64,000 nucleotides of DNA from Arthrobacter sp. CDRTa11 (GCF_026427775.1 NZ_CP044532.1:2480001-2544000); one strand, 5' to 3'; counted from the first letter of the stretch, positions 1 through 9,028 are shown. A program made the numbers and translations. Notes: generated by a model not told the origin, from the letters alone.

Positions 1-492
1 TACCGCCAGGTCCTGGGGAAGCTGCCGACAGGGGTCGTGGCCATCACCGGCATCAACGACGACAACGAAAAGCTCGGACTGGTGGTCGGAACCTTCCAGT
101 CACTGTCCCTGGAGCCGCCACTGGTCATGTTCTGTGTGGACAAGTCGTCCTCCAGCTGGCCGAAGCTCCGCAAGCTGCAGAAATTTACCGCGAACATCCT
201 TGCCGATGACCAGATCGCCATCTGCCGGTCGCTGTCGCGCAAGGGACCGGAAAAGTTCGAGAATCTGCCCTGCACCGAAGGGCCACTCGGCACCCCACAC
301 CTGGACGGGGCCACCGCCTATATCGACTGCCTCGTCACTGCCGAGGTGGTCGTCGGTGACCACTACATGGTGGTGGGCGCAGTTAGCCACATGACCGAGG
401 GCAACGGCGACGCGCTACTGTTCAGGGCTGGAAAGTTCGGCCAGTACCAACCCCTTGAAATCCCCACCGAAGCAGCAAGGAGCGCATCATGA
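1..492 (+). CDS. Flavin reductase-like FMN-binding protein (5' partial)
   Basis: The reading frame is open from the first base, so the N-terminus lies outside the window. The visible part begins with the motif LPTGVVAIT and continues with SLSLEPPLVMFCV, typical of the HpaC/DIM6/NtaB flavin reductase family, which uses NAD(P)H to supply FMNH2 or FADH2 to a partner monooxygenase. The Ser-Leu-Glu-Pro-Pro segment normally lies by the isoalloxazine ring. The family is usually about 160-190 aa, so only some 10-30 residues are missing. The stop overlaps the next ATG by 4 bp (ATGA), indicating translational coupling. The partner monooxygenase is probably encoded upstream, outside the window. Confidence 0.85.
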   Translation, partial: YRQVLGKLPTGVVAITGINDDNEKLGLVVGTFQSLSLEPPLVMFCVDKSSSSWPKLRKLQKFTANILADDQIAICRSLSRKGPEKFENLPCTEGPLGTPHLDGATAYIDCLVTAEVVVGDHYMVVGAVSHMTEGNGDALLFRAGKFGQYQPLEIPTEAARSAS

Positions 493-905
493 GCACCAGA
501 CGGGAAACAATTCTCAAAGCTTGGAACGGTGCATGGGGAGACGGCGACGTTGACGCCTTCGAACGAATCCTCGCCCCCGGATACATCCGCCGGTCCAAGT
601 CCGGGACCGAGGACTACGCCAGTTTGCGGAAGACCATCCAGGCAATGAACACAGCATTCCCGGATTCAGCGATCGAGATCCTGCAAATAATCGAGGACGG
701 CGACAGGGCGGCAATCCATTGGCAGACCCGCGGCACCCACCAGGGAACCTACATGGACGTACCCGCCACCGGCCGGACCGTCACTGTTACCGGGGCATCC
801 TTCCTGCGGTTCGAAGACGAGAAACTCGCCGAGGAATGGGTCGTCTGGGACCCGCGGGAACTTCTTTCCGCTCTCGGCATCTGGCACCTGGGCGCCGGCA
901 ACTGA
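489..905 (+). CDS. SnoaL-like ester cyclase / NTF2-fold protein
   Basis: 138 aa with the SnoaL-like (NTF2 superfamily) pattern: an N-terminal helix containing WNGAWGDGDVDAFERIL, a central AFPDSAIEI, then RAAIHWQTRGTHQGTYMD and the closing strand pair around FEDEKLAEEWVVWD. Members are small cone-shaped barrels acting as cyclases, isomerases or hydrolases, or with no known activity. It is coupled by ATGA overlap to the flavin reductase and followed about 75 bp later by an aldehyde dehydrogenase, so it probably handles an intermediate of the same pathway. The family assignment is good; the reaction is not predictable from sequence. Confidence 0.75.
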   Translation: MSTRRETILKAWNGAWGDGDVDAFERILAPGYIRRSKSGTEDYASLRKTIQAMNTAFPDSAIEILQIIEDGDRAAIHWQTRGTHQGTYMDVPATGRTVTVTGASFLRFEDEKLAEEWVVWDPRELLSALGIWHLGAGN

Positions 906-981
906 ACCGGACCGCTGCCGGCCCGCAGCCGGGGCACGGGTCCACGCACGCACATACCTCATCCTCACAGGAGACTCGACA

Positions 982-2568
982 ATGACACTTAACGGACATT
1001 CCCTGATCGCTGGGCATTCTGTCGCCGGCACGGACGGCACGTCCTTCGGTATCAACCCAGCCACGAATGAAGCGCTGGAACCGCCCTACACACTGGTCAG
1101 CGAGGATCAGCTTAAGACAGCAAGCGATGCCGCCACGGACGCTTTCGAGTCCTTCCGTAACCTCCCCCCGGAGCGCCACGCCCTGTTTCTGGAAAGCATC
1201 GCCGACAACATCCAAGCCATCGGTGACGAGCTAATCGACCGGGCCTCGGCGGAGACGGGGCTGGGAACTGAGCGGTTACGCGGCGAGCGTGCCCGCACCG
1301 TGGGCCAGCTGCGTTTGTTCGCGAACGTCGTGCGTCAGGGTGACTTCCGCGGCGTCCGCATCGACCCCGCCCTGCCCGGCCGGACGCCGCTGCCCCGCGC
1401 GGACATCAGGCTCCGCGAGATCCCCCTTGGACCCGTCGCTGTGTTCGGTGCCAGCAACTTTCCCTTGGCCTTCTCGGTCGCAGGCGGGGACACCGCCTCG
1501 GCCTTGGCAGCTGGCTGCCCCGTCATCGTGAAAGCACATAACGCCCACCCAGGTACCTCGGAACTGGTGGGTCACGCAATCAGCCGGGCCATCCGCGACC
1601 TGGACCTGCACCCCGGCGTCTTCTCACTGGTCTACGGATCCGGAGCAAGCATCGGCCAGGCGCTGGCCGCCGATCCCGCCATCAAGGCGATCGGCTTCAC
1701 GGGTTCCCGCGCCGGCGGCACCGCGCTGATGCGTACAGCTGCGGCCCGTCCGGAACCCATCCCCGTCTACGCGGAGATGTCCTCGATCAACCCGGTTTAC
1801 GTACTGCCTGGCGCCCTCGGCGGCGACGTCGATGCCCTGGCCCGTGGTTACGTCGCCTCGGTCACGGGCAGCTCCGGCCAGCTGTGCACCTCGCCGGGCC
1901 TCCTGTTCGTCCCCTCCGGCGAAGCTGGCGATCGGCTTGCGGCCTCCATCGAGACAGTGATCGCCGAACAGGCAGGCCAGACGATGCTCAGCCCCGGAAT
2001 CGCCATGTCCTGGCAGCAGGGCCATGACTCCCTGGATGCTGTTGCCGACGTCGAACTGATCGGCAGGGGACTAGTCGGCAGCACGGCCAACGCCCCCGCC
2101 CCTGCCGTCTTCGGTGCGGACCTTGACGTCTTCATGGCCAACAAGGTCCTGCATGAGGAAATTTTTGGGGCCGCCAGTCTTATAGTGCGCTACAAGGGCG
2201 TGGAGGATCTCCTTGAGGCCACCATCAAACTCGAGGGTCAGCTGACTGCCTCCGTCCACGCCACGGAAGGGGACTACGCCTCTGTCGCAACCCTTATTCC
2301 TGTACTGGAACACAAGGTGGGCAGGATTATCATCAACGGTTGGCCCACTGGGGTAGAAGTTGGCCACGCCATGGTCCACGGCGGACCGTACCCGGCAACC
2401 TCGGACTCGCGGACCACTTCAGTGGGAACACTGGCCATTTCCCGCTTCCTGCGGCCTGTCTCGTACCAGAACTTTCCTGAGCAGTTGCTTCCAGCGGCCC
2501 TGCAGGATTCCAACCCGTGGAAGGTAAACCGGCTCGTCAACGGCGAGGCGGAGAGCCAGACGCGCTGA
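982..2568 (+). CDS. NADP-type aldehyde dehydrogenase, alpha-ketoglutarate-semialdehyde dehydrogenase family
   Basis: 528 aa, the usual length of the 2,5-dioxovalerate (alpha-ketoglutarate semialdehyde) dehydrogenase branch, which has longer and more divergent sequences than classical ALDHs. The cofactor-binding segment VFGASNFPLAFSVAGGDT lies near residues 154-171, the general-base Glu is E265 in AEMSSINPV, and the nucleophile is C302 in GSSGQLCTSPG. The start has GGAG about 10 bp upstream (cacaggagactcgaca). Known members end sugar-acid and hydroxyproline routes by making 2-oxoglutarate. With a hydratase and an FAH-type hydrolase downstream it may oxidise the semialdehyde of a 2-keto-3-deoxy-acid or a ring-cleavage product. 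The substrate is uncertain. Confidence 0.85.
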   Translation: MTLNGHSLIAGHSVAGTDGTSFGINPATNEALEPPYTLVSEDQLKTASDAATDAFESFRNLPPERHALFLESIADNIQAIGDELIDRASAETGLGTERLRGERARTVGQLRLFANVVRQGDFRGVRIDPALPGRTPLPRADIRLREIPLGPVAVFGASNFPLAFSVAGGDTASALAAGCPVIVKAHNAHPGTSELVGHAISRAIRDLDLHPGVFSLVYGSGASIGQALAADPAIKAIGFTGSRAGGTALMRTAAARPEPIPVYAEMSSINPVYVLPGALGGDVDALARGYVASVTGSSGQLCTSPGLLFVPSGEAGDRLAASIETVIAEQAGQTMLSPGIAMSWQQGHDSLDAVADVELIGRGLVGSTANAPAPAVFGADLDVFMANKVLHEEIFGAASLIVRYKGVEDLLEATIKLEGQLTASVHATEGDYASVATLIPVLEHKVGRIIINGWPTGVEVGHAMVHGGPYPATSDSRTTSVGTLAISRFLRPVSYQNFPEQLLPAALQDSNPWKVNRLVNGEAESQTR

Positions 2569-2670
2569 CTGACCCTGCCTGAACTCTTGATATCCGGCTC
2601 CGGACGCGTCTGGTTGACCCAGAAGGCGTCCGGGGCCGGATTTTCACACACATTGAAGGAACTTCATCCC

Positions 2671-3456
2671 ATGTCTACCACCACACTCGAGGACATCGCG
2701 GGCACGCTCCGCACCGCCCGGCTGCAGGGCGAACCCATCGCAGCACCAACCAAGACGTGGCCGGACCTCGACGCCGATGCCGCGTTCGAGGTTCAGGAGA
2801 TCAACGTCAAACACGCGGTCGCCAACGGTGACCGACTCGTGGGTTACAAGCTGGGGAACATCGCCAAGGTCATGCAGGACGCCTTTGGTCTCGACCAGCC
2901 GGATTACGGGCACCTCCTGTCCAGCGTCTTCGCCTATGAAGGAACGACGCTGGAGCGGGACAAGTTCATCGAACCATTCGTGGAACTTGAGCCTGCGTTC
3001 GTGCTGCGTAAACACCTCCGCGGCCCGAACACCACCATCGCCGACGTCATCGATGCAATCGAATTCGCCCTGCCGGCCATTGAAATTATCGACTCGCGCG
3101 TCAAGGATTGGGCTATCGGCCTTCCGGACACGCTGGCGGACAACGGTTCCACAGGCGCGGTCATTCTGGGCGGCACCCCTCGCCGCATCACGGATTTGAA
3201 CCTGCGGGATACCCGCGGAGTTCTGCGGTTCAATGACCGGGAAGTAATTGCCGGAACTACCCGGAACATCCTCGGCAACCCGTTCGCCGCCGTCGCGTGG
3301 CTCGTGAACCGCCTGTCCGAGTACGGCGTCGGGTTCGAACCGGGACATGTCATCCTTCCCGGCAGCTGCCTGAAAGCCGTGCCCATGAGGGAAGCCGGCC
3401 GCTGGTCGGGCACCTTCGAAGGCTGGGGCACGGTCGAATTTGACGTTACGGCTTGA
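2671..3456 (+). CDS. 2-keto-4-pentenoate hydratase / 2-oxohepta-3-ene-1,7-dioate hydratase family
   Basis: The ATG at 2671 was chosen because GAAGGA sits about 11 bp upstream and the protein (261 aa) then has the normal family length; an upstream in-frame GTG-type extension has no support. It belongs to the MhpD/HpaH/DmpH branch of the fumarylacetoacetase superfamily: GYKLGN near residue 60, EPAFVLRK with acidic metal ligands, ALPAIEIIDSR, and the C-terminal VILPGSCLKAVPM. Family members hydrate 2-hydroxydienoates or decarboxylate 4-oxalocrotonate with a divalent metal. It sits between the semialdehyde dehydrogenase and another FAH-fold enzyme, a pairing typical of lower meta-cleavage pathways. 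Which of the two reactions applies cannot be read from the sequence. Confidence 0.82.
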   Translation: MSTTTLEDIAGTLRTARLQGEPIAAPTKTWPDLDADAAFEVQEINVKHAVANGDRLVGYKLGNIAKVMQDAFGLDQPDYGHLLSSVFAYEGTTLERDKFIEPFVELEPAFVLRKHLRGPNTTIADVIDAIEFALPAIEIIDSRVKDWAIGLPDTLADNGSTGAVILGGTPRRITDLNLRDTRGVLRFNDREVIAGTTRNILGNPFAAVAWLVNRLSEYGVGFEPGHVILPGSCLKAVPMREAGRWSGTFEGWGTVEFDVTA

Positions 3457-3554
3457 ACTAAAAACCCGACACGGAGGGGCAGCCCCAGGACGGGCTTAGC
3501 CCCTTCAGGCACGGTACTGATTCCTCCGATCCAGCCCTTCAACTGAAAGCACAC

Positions 3555-4409
3555 ATGCGCCTGGCCAACATCTCCAACCGGCTGACCTTGATAAACCGGA
3601 ACAGCGAGATCATCGACGTCTCGGAAGAAACCGGTGGGCTCTTCAGTCCCCGCATCGAGGAATGCTACGAGCGATGGGATGAACTCCTGGAAGTCGCTGC
3701 AACGCTCGGAGGCATAACCGGAAGGCCTCTGGCTGAGATTATGCCCGAGGAGTTCGGGAATCCTGCGCCGCAGCCGAGGCAGGTCTTTGCGATAGGGCTC
3801 AACTATGCCGCTCACGCGGCGGAAGCATCCCTGGCGGTGCCGCAGGATCTTACGGTGTTCACGAAGTTTGTCACCTCGCTGGCGGGACCGTACGGAACCA
3901 TCACACTCCCGCCCGGGACCGTGGACTGGGAGGTTGAGCTCGTCGTCATTATCGGCCGGGGCGGCCGCCACATTCCCAGGGAGCGGGCGTGGGGGCACGT
4001 TGCAGGAGTTTCCGTTGGGCAGGACCTGTCAGAACGCACCATGCAGGCTGCCGGTCCCGCACCCCAGTACAGCCTCGCGAAGTCCTTCCCCGGATTCGGT
4101 CCGATCGGCCCGCTGGTGGTGACCCCGGACGAGTTCGATGACCCCGACAATATCGAACTTGGCTGTGTACTAAACGGTAAAGAGGTACAGAAGGGACGTA
4201 CTGCCGACATGGTCTTTCCGGTTCCCGAGATCATCTCCCGCTTGTCCAGGGTCACTCCGCTGCTGCCAGGAGACGTCATTTTTACAGGCACCCCTCCTGG
4301 AGTGGGCGTCGGCCGCACTCCCCAGCGTTTCCTCGCGCCTGGAGACGAACTTGTCACATATGTGCGCGGCGTAGGCGAAATGCGCCACAGGATGAAGGCC
4401 CAAAGATGA
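3555..4409 (+). CDS. Fumarylacetoacetate hydrolase-family protein
   Basis: 284 aa with a short N-terminal domain and a C-terminal FAH domain. FAIGLNYAAHAAE near residue 78, VDWEVELVVIIGR carrying the two metal-binding Glu residues, a further acidic ligand in VGQDLSER, and FTGTPPGVG near the end are all family hallmarks. Close relatives are annotated as ureidoglycolate lyase-like, acylpyruvase or 2,4-diketo-3-deoxy-sugar-acid hydrolases. It lies 98 bp after the hydratase on the same strand and probably closes the operon. The gap contains an imperfect GC-rich repeat (AGGGGC...GCCCCT near 3475-3509). It probably cleaves or decarboxylates a 2,4-dioxo acid. Confidence 0.82.
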   Translation: MRLANISNRLTLINRNSEIIDVSEETGGLFSPRIEECYERWDELLEVAATLGGITGRPLAEIMPEEFGNPAPQPRQVFAIGLNYAAHAAEASLAVPQDLTVFTKFVTSLAGPYGTITLPPGTVDWEVELVVIIGRGGRHIPRERAWGHVAGVSVGQDLSERTMQAAGPAPQYSLAKSFPGFGPIGPLVVTPDEFDDPDNIELGCVLNGKEVQKGRTADMVFPVPEIISRLSRVTPLLPGDVIFTGTPPGVGVGRTPQRFLAPGDELVTYVRGVGEMRHRMKAQR

Positions 4410-4442
4410 GCCTGCGTTTCTTGAGATAGGAAGATCAATGCA

Positions 4443-4730
4443 TTGGAAGGCAAGTTCGCCCTGGTCACCGGCGGGGGTCAACGCATAGGCCGAGGTATTG
4501 TGGATCGCCTCCTTGAGGAAGGCGCGCAGGTGGCGACTGTCCAGCGCCGGCCGCTGGACTCTGACCTGGAGAGGCACCCAAGGGTTCTCGGCATTCAAGC
4601 GGACGTGAGCGACTCGTCAGCGATCCCCGGAGCTGTCAACATACGATGCAACGCAATTGCTCCGGGATGGATTTCATCGCACTTGAGCGAAACCTACGTC
4701 GAGTCCCAAGCTGATTTCGCTATCCAAGAC
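4443..4730 (+). pseudogene. Internally deleted short-chain dehydrogenase (SDR) remnant
   Basis: From a TTG at 4443 (AGGAAG about 10 bp upstream) the frame reads FALVTGGGQRIGRGIVDRL, the SDR Rossmann motif TGxxxGxG, and runs to ADVSDSSAI. It then jumps directly to NIRCNAIAPGWISSHLSE, which in intact SDRs follows the catalytic YxxxK. Roughly 100 residues, including the Ser and Tyr-Lys catalytic segment, are missing. Near 4720 the sequence leaves the SDR and joins a second truncated gene. It cannot encode an active enzyme; I call it a deletion-type pseudogene. Confidence 0.75.
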
Positions 4731-4731
4731 C

Positions 4732-5213
4732 ATGACGGCAGCGGTGCTCACCGGCCACGGTGGTTTCGACACGATCGACCACCGCACTGACGTGACCGTT
4801 CCCCGGCCAAAGCAAGGGGAGGTGCTCATCGAGGTTGCCGCCGCAGGGATTAACAACACGGACATCCACACGCGCATTGGCTGGCATTCCAAGGCCGTGT
4901 CGTCTGGCACTGACGCCGGGGGCGCCTCCGGCTTCGCGGGCATCAATGACACCGACACCACGTGGTCCGGCGAGGCCTTGGCCTTCCCCCGTATCCAGCG
5001 CGCGCCGAACGGGTCCTCATTACCGGGGCGTCCGGAGGGGTCGGCCTGGCCGCCGCACAGCTGCATGGAGCGTAACGAGATTCATCCAGTGGTTTCCAAA
5101 ACATACCCTTGGCCGACATCGCACAAGCTCAACAGGACTTCCTGTCCAAAAGGCACATCAGGAAGCTCGTGCTCATCCCGCCGCCCATATCGTCCTCATC
5201 CGCGGCCCTCATG
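4732..5213 (+). pseudogene. Decayed zinc-type alcohol dehydrogenase / quinone oxidoreductase
   Basis: An N-terminus typical of MDR-family oxidoreductases (MTAAVLTGHGGFD, then GEVLIEVAAAGINNTDIHTR) runs from 4732. After about residue 60 the frame shifts. ALAFPRIQ survives near 4978, and the nucleotide-binding motif RVLITGASGGVGLAAAQL appears around 5010-5064 in a different frame and runs into a stop. A C-terminal piece (IHPVVSKTY, then LADIAQAQQDFLSKR) is visible near 5080-5150, split by a further one-base shift. Several deletions and frameshifts make this a clear pseudogene. It directly abuts the SDR remnant. Confidence 0.78.
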
Positions 5214-5309
5214 AGTGGAAGGGCAGAGGTTGCCCCTCACGAAAATCGCAAGCATCGTGCACTACCGAGTAGACCTTCCCTGAGAACAAGCCTCGGCTTC
5301 GTCCAAATA

Positions 5310-5324
5310 TGAACGTGACGTTCA
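5310..5324. promoter_or_regulatory. Operator box 1, TGAACGTGACGTTCA
   Basis: The box is part of a 17-bp palindrome ATGAACGTGACGTTCAT centred on G5317. A second identical 15-mer occurs at 5400-5414 and variants occur next to the IclR gene and the MFS promoter. The spacing between boxes 1 and 2 is 90 bp with a predicted promoter between them, so looping is possible. Binding by the IclR protein at 8122-8943 is inferred from recurrence and position. Confidence 0.6.
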
Positions 5325-5351
5325 TAACGAGGAAATATTCGACCAAAGTCC

Positions 5352-5414
5352 TTGTTTGCAACCTGTGGCTTATGCCATAATCGATGGACGTTCAATAGAT
5401 GAACGTGACGTTCA
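5352..5414 (+). promoter_or_regulatory. Promoter plus downstream operator for the 86-aa protein gene
   Basis: A -35-like TTGTTT (5352-5357) and a -10-like CATAAT (5376-5381) are separated by 18 bp. Immediately downstream are a half box TGGACGTTCA (5385-5394) and a full TGAACGTGACGTTCA (5400-5414), where a bound protein would block RNA polymerase. The same order (-35, -10, box) is seen at 9029-9072 and 9111-9169. Confidence 0.5.
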
Positions 5415-5454
5415 ATACTTCCTATTGGTCGATCGTTTCAGAGAGGAAGCCATC

Positions 5455-5715
5455 ATGACCATCGCCCACCGCGTTTTTTCCACCGCTTTCGATGCCAGGC
5501 ATGGCCGGCCCCTTCCGCAGGTCGGCCGTGCCCGGTATCGGGACGCTGATCCCACTGACTCCCTGCACGTCGGGCCAACGGGAAGCATCACCTGCTCGCC
5601 TTGGGAAGGTCTCTACCTGGAAGAGGACGGGACGGCCGAACCAGCCATTGATAACAGCGTGGAGATCAGCACAGCACTGGACCGCTTCCTCAGCAGCATG
5701 ATGTACGGCGAATAG
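5455..5715 (+). CDS. Hypothetical protein, 86 aa, IclR-regulon candidate
   Basis: I start this at ATG 5455 because GAGAGGA lies about 8 bp upstream; an in-frame extension to 5356 would run through the promoter and operator. The product (MTIAHRVFST..., ending LDRFLSSMMYGE) has no recognisable domain, no membrane segment and no signal peptide. It is mixed and mildly acidic towards the C-terminus, with ITCSPWEGLYLEEDG in the middle. Its claim to be a gene is the good ribosome-binding site and the operator-flanked promoter shared with the IclR and MFS genes. The function is unknown. It lies tail to tail with the debranching-enzyme gene, about 77 bp apart. Confidence 0.5.
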   Translation: MTIAHRVFSTAFDARHGRPLPQVGRARYRDADPTDSLHVGPTGSITCSPWEGLYLEEDGTAEPAIDNSVEISTALDRFLSSMMYGE

Positions 5716-5792
5716 GACCTGACTGAGTCGGAATAACACGCCACCGAAACCTCCGTTTGCCGGAACTGGGGAGGTTCAGGTATCCGATCCGG

Positions 5793-7948
5793 CTAGTCCC
5801 CGCCTCCCAGACCGGCTTGCTCCATGAGTTCGGTCAGCCACGGCCGGTGTTCACGGTGAAAGAGTATTCCTTCCGGCAGTCCCTCCACGGATGGTTCAGA
5901 TCCTTTGATATCGATGGTGATACGCCCTCCGGCCATGGGCGCATTGGTAATGTGCAGGTCACCGTAGGACTCGGGGAGTTCCGGATCCATCCAGAAGCCT
6001 CCACGGGAAATATGGGCGTCGTTCCTCATCATGCTGGTAATCAACATGATGGGCGCTGTCGCTGCCCACGCCTGTGGTGAACACGCTGTTGGATAGGGCA
6101 CGGGTTCGGGGACTTGGTCGCGGCTGAAGCCGCAGAAGAGCTCCGGGAGTCTGCCGTCGCTGTAATCGGCGGCCTCGAAGAGGGCGTTGGCGATGCGCTG
6201 TGCCTCTTTCACGAACCCATAGCGCATCAGTCCCGCTGCGATGATCGCGTTGTCGTGCGGCCGTACCGAGCCGTTGTGATAGCTCGCCGGGTTGTAGGCA
6301 CCCATGTCGCTCGCGAGGGTTCGGACACCCCAGCCGCTGAACATCTCCGAAGAAATGAGACGTTCGGCTATCCGGGGTACCTTGTCTTCATCCACAATGC
6401 CATGCCAGAGGCATTGCCCCATGTTGGAGGCGCAGGCGTCGACTTGCCGTTTCTTGCCGTCGAGGGCGATGGCGTAGTAGCCGCGGTCGGGCATCCAGAA
6501 TTCCTCATTGAACCTCTTCTTCAACTGGGCTGCTTCTGCGGTGAGCTGGGCTGCTAACGGTCCGTCGCCGGCGTCGTACGCCATCAAGGCCCGGGACAGA
6601 TAGGCGGTGTAGGCCAAAGCCTGCACTTCGCACAGCGCAATAGGAGGTTCGGCAAGGCGGCCGTCGGCGAAGTTGACCCCATCCCAGGAGTCTTTCCAGC
6701 CCTGGTTGATCAGCCCTTGGGGATTAAGCCGCTCATACTCGACGAAGCCGTCGCCGTCCTTGTCCCCGTAATTCCGGATCCAGTCCAGGGCACGGTCCGC
6801 ATGAGGCAGAGCGCGGCAATGGTTTCCTTGGCAAAACCCCAGCGACTGACCGATGCGAGTGTCATCACGAACTGGGGAGTTGCATCTGCGCTTCCGTAGT
6901 AGACGGATTTTCCGCCCAAGGAGAGCCCGCTGGAGACACCCAGCCTGACCTCGTGGAGAATCCTCCCGGGCTCCTCCTCGCTCATAGGATCCACGACACT
7001 GCCTTGGCGGTCGGCCAGCGTCTGCAAGGTACCCCGAGCCAGTGACGGGTCAACCGGCAGCGCCATTTCCGAAGCCCAAAGCGAGTCCCGACCGAAAAGC
7101 GTCATGAACCAGGGGGCACCCGCGGCCACCACGATCCGCTCCGGATGGGCAGGATCCTCAATGCGGAGCGCGCCCAGGTCGTCGTAGCTGCGACGCAAGG
7201 TTCGTTCGATCGAGCGGTTGCTTATGTGCAGTTTGGGGATCTTCTCCACCCATTGCTGGCGCTTTCTGTCACTCGCTGATAGTCCGCCTCGGCCCGGACG
7301 AATGAATGACGCTGCCCGTGTAGTGCCGTCGACGCCCGGCAGTACGCTCACCAGCGTGCTCCAGTGTCCGTGTGGCGGTATAACCGCCCGGTAGGTGAGG
7401 ACCTCGGGGTCGACGACGGCCCCGCTCGCCTTTACCACGACGGCCTTCCGCACGCCCTGCCAGACCGCCCTGATTGTCAGCGAGTCACCGTCCGGCTGGC
7501 GGGACTCTTCCCAGTGCCGCTGGACCCGAGCCTCTTTTACCTCGAAGAGGTCAGCGAAGTCGCATTCAACGCTGAGGTTGACCAGGCATTCGGCTTCGTG
7601 CGAAGAGTAGTTCCTGATCGTGAGCTCCTCGAGGATCCCGGCGCCGACTTCCCGCATCCGCTCCACGATCAGGGGGCTGTCCGCATAGCCGTCCGAGCGG
7701 GGCACGCGGCCAATGAACAGGGCCCTGTAAGGTTCTTTTGTCGTCGCGGTCAACGGCTCGATGGACTGTCCGTTGATGGTCAGATTCCAGCGGGACAGGA
7801 TGCGCGTATCCTCATGGAAAACACCGTGGGGATGTTCCGGATGGATGTCGCCATTCGCCAAGGAGATACAGAAGGAAGAACCCTCCACCAGGGTGACTGC
7901 GCCTGACCCCAAGGGGCCGGCGGCCGTCTCAGCATTCCATCCAGCCAT
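5793..7948 (-). pseudogene. Amylo-alpha-1,6-glucosidase (glycogen debranching type) with one frameshift
   Basis: Two frames together encode one protein of about 718 aa. The 5' part (from 7948, AAGGAGG 5 bp before the ATG) is the N-terminal debranching-enzyme domain, reaching the catalytic-domain motif TLFGRDSLWASEMA and SVSRWGFAKETIAAL. Near 6808-6815 one base appears to be missing: the expected continuation LPHADRALDWIRNYGDKDG is found one frame over and then runs without a break through SWDGVNFADGR, GRLPELFCGF and the C-terminus at 5793. Downstream of the shift no family motif is lost, so this is either a recent inactivating indel or a sequence error. Relatives are predicted (alpha/alpha)6-barrel glycosidases active on alpha-glucans or other oligosaccharides. 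It lies downstream of the IclR gene on the same strand. Confidence 0.72.
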
Positions 7949-8121
7949 CCCCGCCTCCTTCAACGGCTCAAGACCAGGGCGGCGCACCGCGGAATCCGTC
8001 GCCAACAGTCGATTGCCGCTACTACTTCTGCATCGACGCTACGCCCATACTCCCTCCGAGACTAGGCGCCGCGAAGCCCGTCGATTTGAGTCAGCCTGCG
8101 ACATCGGCGAGTATGCCACGG

Positions 8122-8943
8122 TTAGGCCAAGGCGGCCGCGACCTTGTCTGCAGCCTGGCGCACTTCGTGGATCGTTTCGGGCAGGCGTTCCGACTTAAGG
8201 CGCTGCGTGGGACCGTTGACCGTTATGACACCGATGAGTTCCCCGGCCGAGTCCCGGATCGGGCAGCCGACGGCGAAGAGTCCTTCTTCGAGCTCGTTAT
8301 CGAGGATTGCGTAGCCCTGATCACGAACTTTGCCGAGCTCACGAAGAAGGGCATCCCTGCTCGTGATCGTGAACGGAGTGTGGGAGTCCAGCGTCTCAGG
8401 GAGCTCCGCGGCGATTCTATCGTCGCTCTGTTCGGCGAGAATCAGCTTTCCCGTTGCGCTGGCATGGAGTGGATAGATTCCGCCCAGATACTGGTGGGAT
8501 ACGCTCAGGTACCGTGAGCCCAAGGCCTCGGCGATCACCTTGTGGTCCCCTTCGTCGTGCACCATGACGAAGCTAAATGTCTCGTTGATCCTTCGTGCGT
8601 ACTCGTCGAGGATGGGTTGGATCCTAGCCACCACACCAGCGTGGGGATTGGCAAGCCTTCCCAGCCGGGCCACCTGCCATCCAAGCACGTAACGATTATC
8701 GATGCGTTGGACAAAGCCAGTCTGTTCCAAGCCCAGGAGCAGGCGGAAGGCTGTTGGCCGCGTCATGTCACCCGCTTGGGCCAGGTCAGTGACCGTAATT
8801 CCTTGGCGGTGATGCCCGAGTTCCTTAAGCAGTACAGTGGCCTTGATGACGGACTTGTTAGCCAGGTCATCGGGCTCCTGAGACGTTGCCGCGTCGTCTT
8901 CTACCAGTGCTTCCTCCGCTGCTGCGCTTCGAATGGCTACCAT
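8122..8943 (-). CDS. IclR-family transcriptional regulator
   Basis: 273 aa. The winged HTH lies near residues 28-90 (SVIKATVLLKELG, ITVTDLAQAGDMTRPTAFRLLLGLE). It is followed by the IclR effector domain with GSRYLSVSHQYLGGIYPLHASATGK, DNELEEGLFAVGCPI and GVITVNGP. The acidic 25-residue N-terminal tail is longer than usual. The start at 8943 follows a purine-rich GCGGAAGCG stretch. It is transcribed away from the MFS gene. Operator-like boxes lie just after its own predicted -10 and after the MFS -10, indicating autoregulation plus control of the transporter and of the gene at 5455. The effector is unknown; a sugar or organic acid is likely. Confidence 0.9.
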   Translation of the reverse strand: MVAIRSAAAEEALVEDDAATSQEPDDLANKSVIKATVLLKELGHHRQGITVTDLAQAGDMTRPTAFRLLLGLEQTGFVQRIDNRYVLGWQVARLGRLANPHAGVVARIQPILDEYARRINETFSFVMVHDEGDHKVIAEALGSRYLSVSHQYLGGIYPLHASATGKLILAEQSDDRIAAELPETLDSHTPFTITSRDALLRELGKVRDQGYAILDNELEEGLFAVGCPIRDSAGELIGVITVNGPTQRLKSERLPETIHEVRQAADKVAAALA

Positions 8944-9028
8944 TTTCGCTTCCGCTTCCTGCTGGGTCTTGGGAATGTCTCCGCTGTATCCAACTACTCC
9001 TCATCGCTTCGAAGCCGCGTCCACATGA

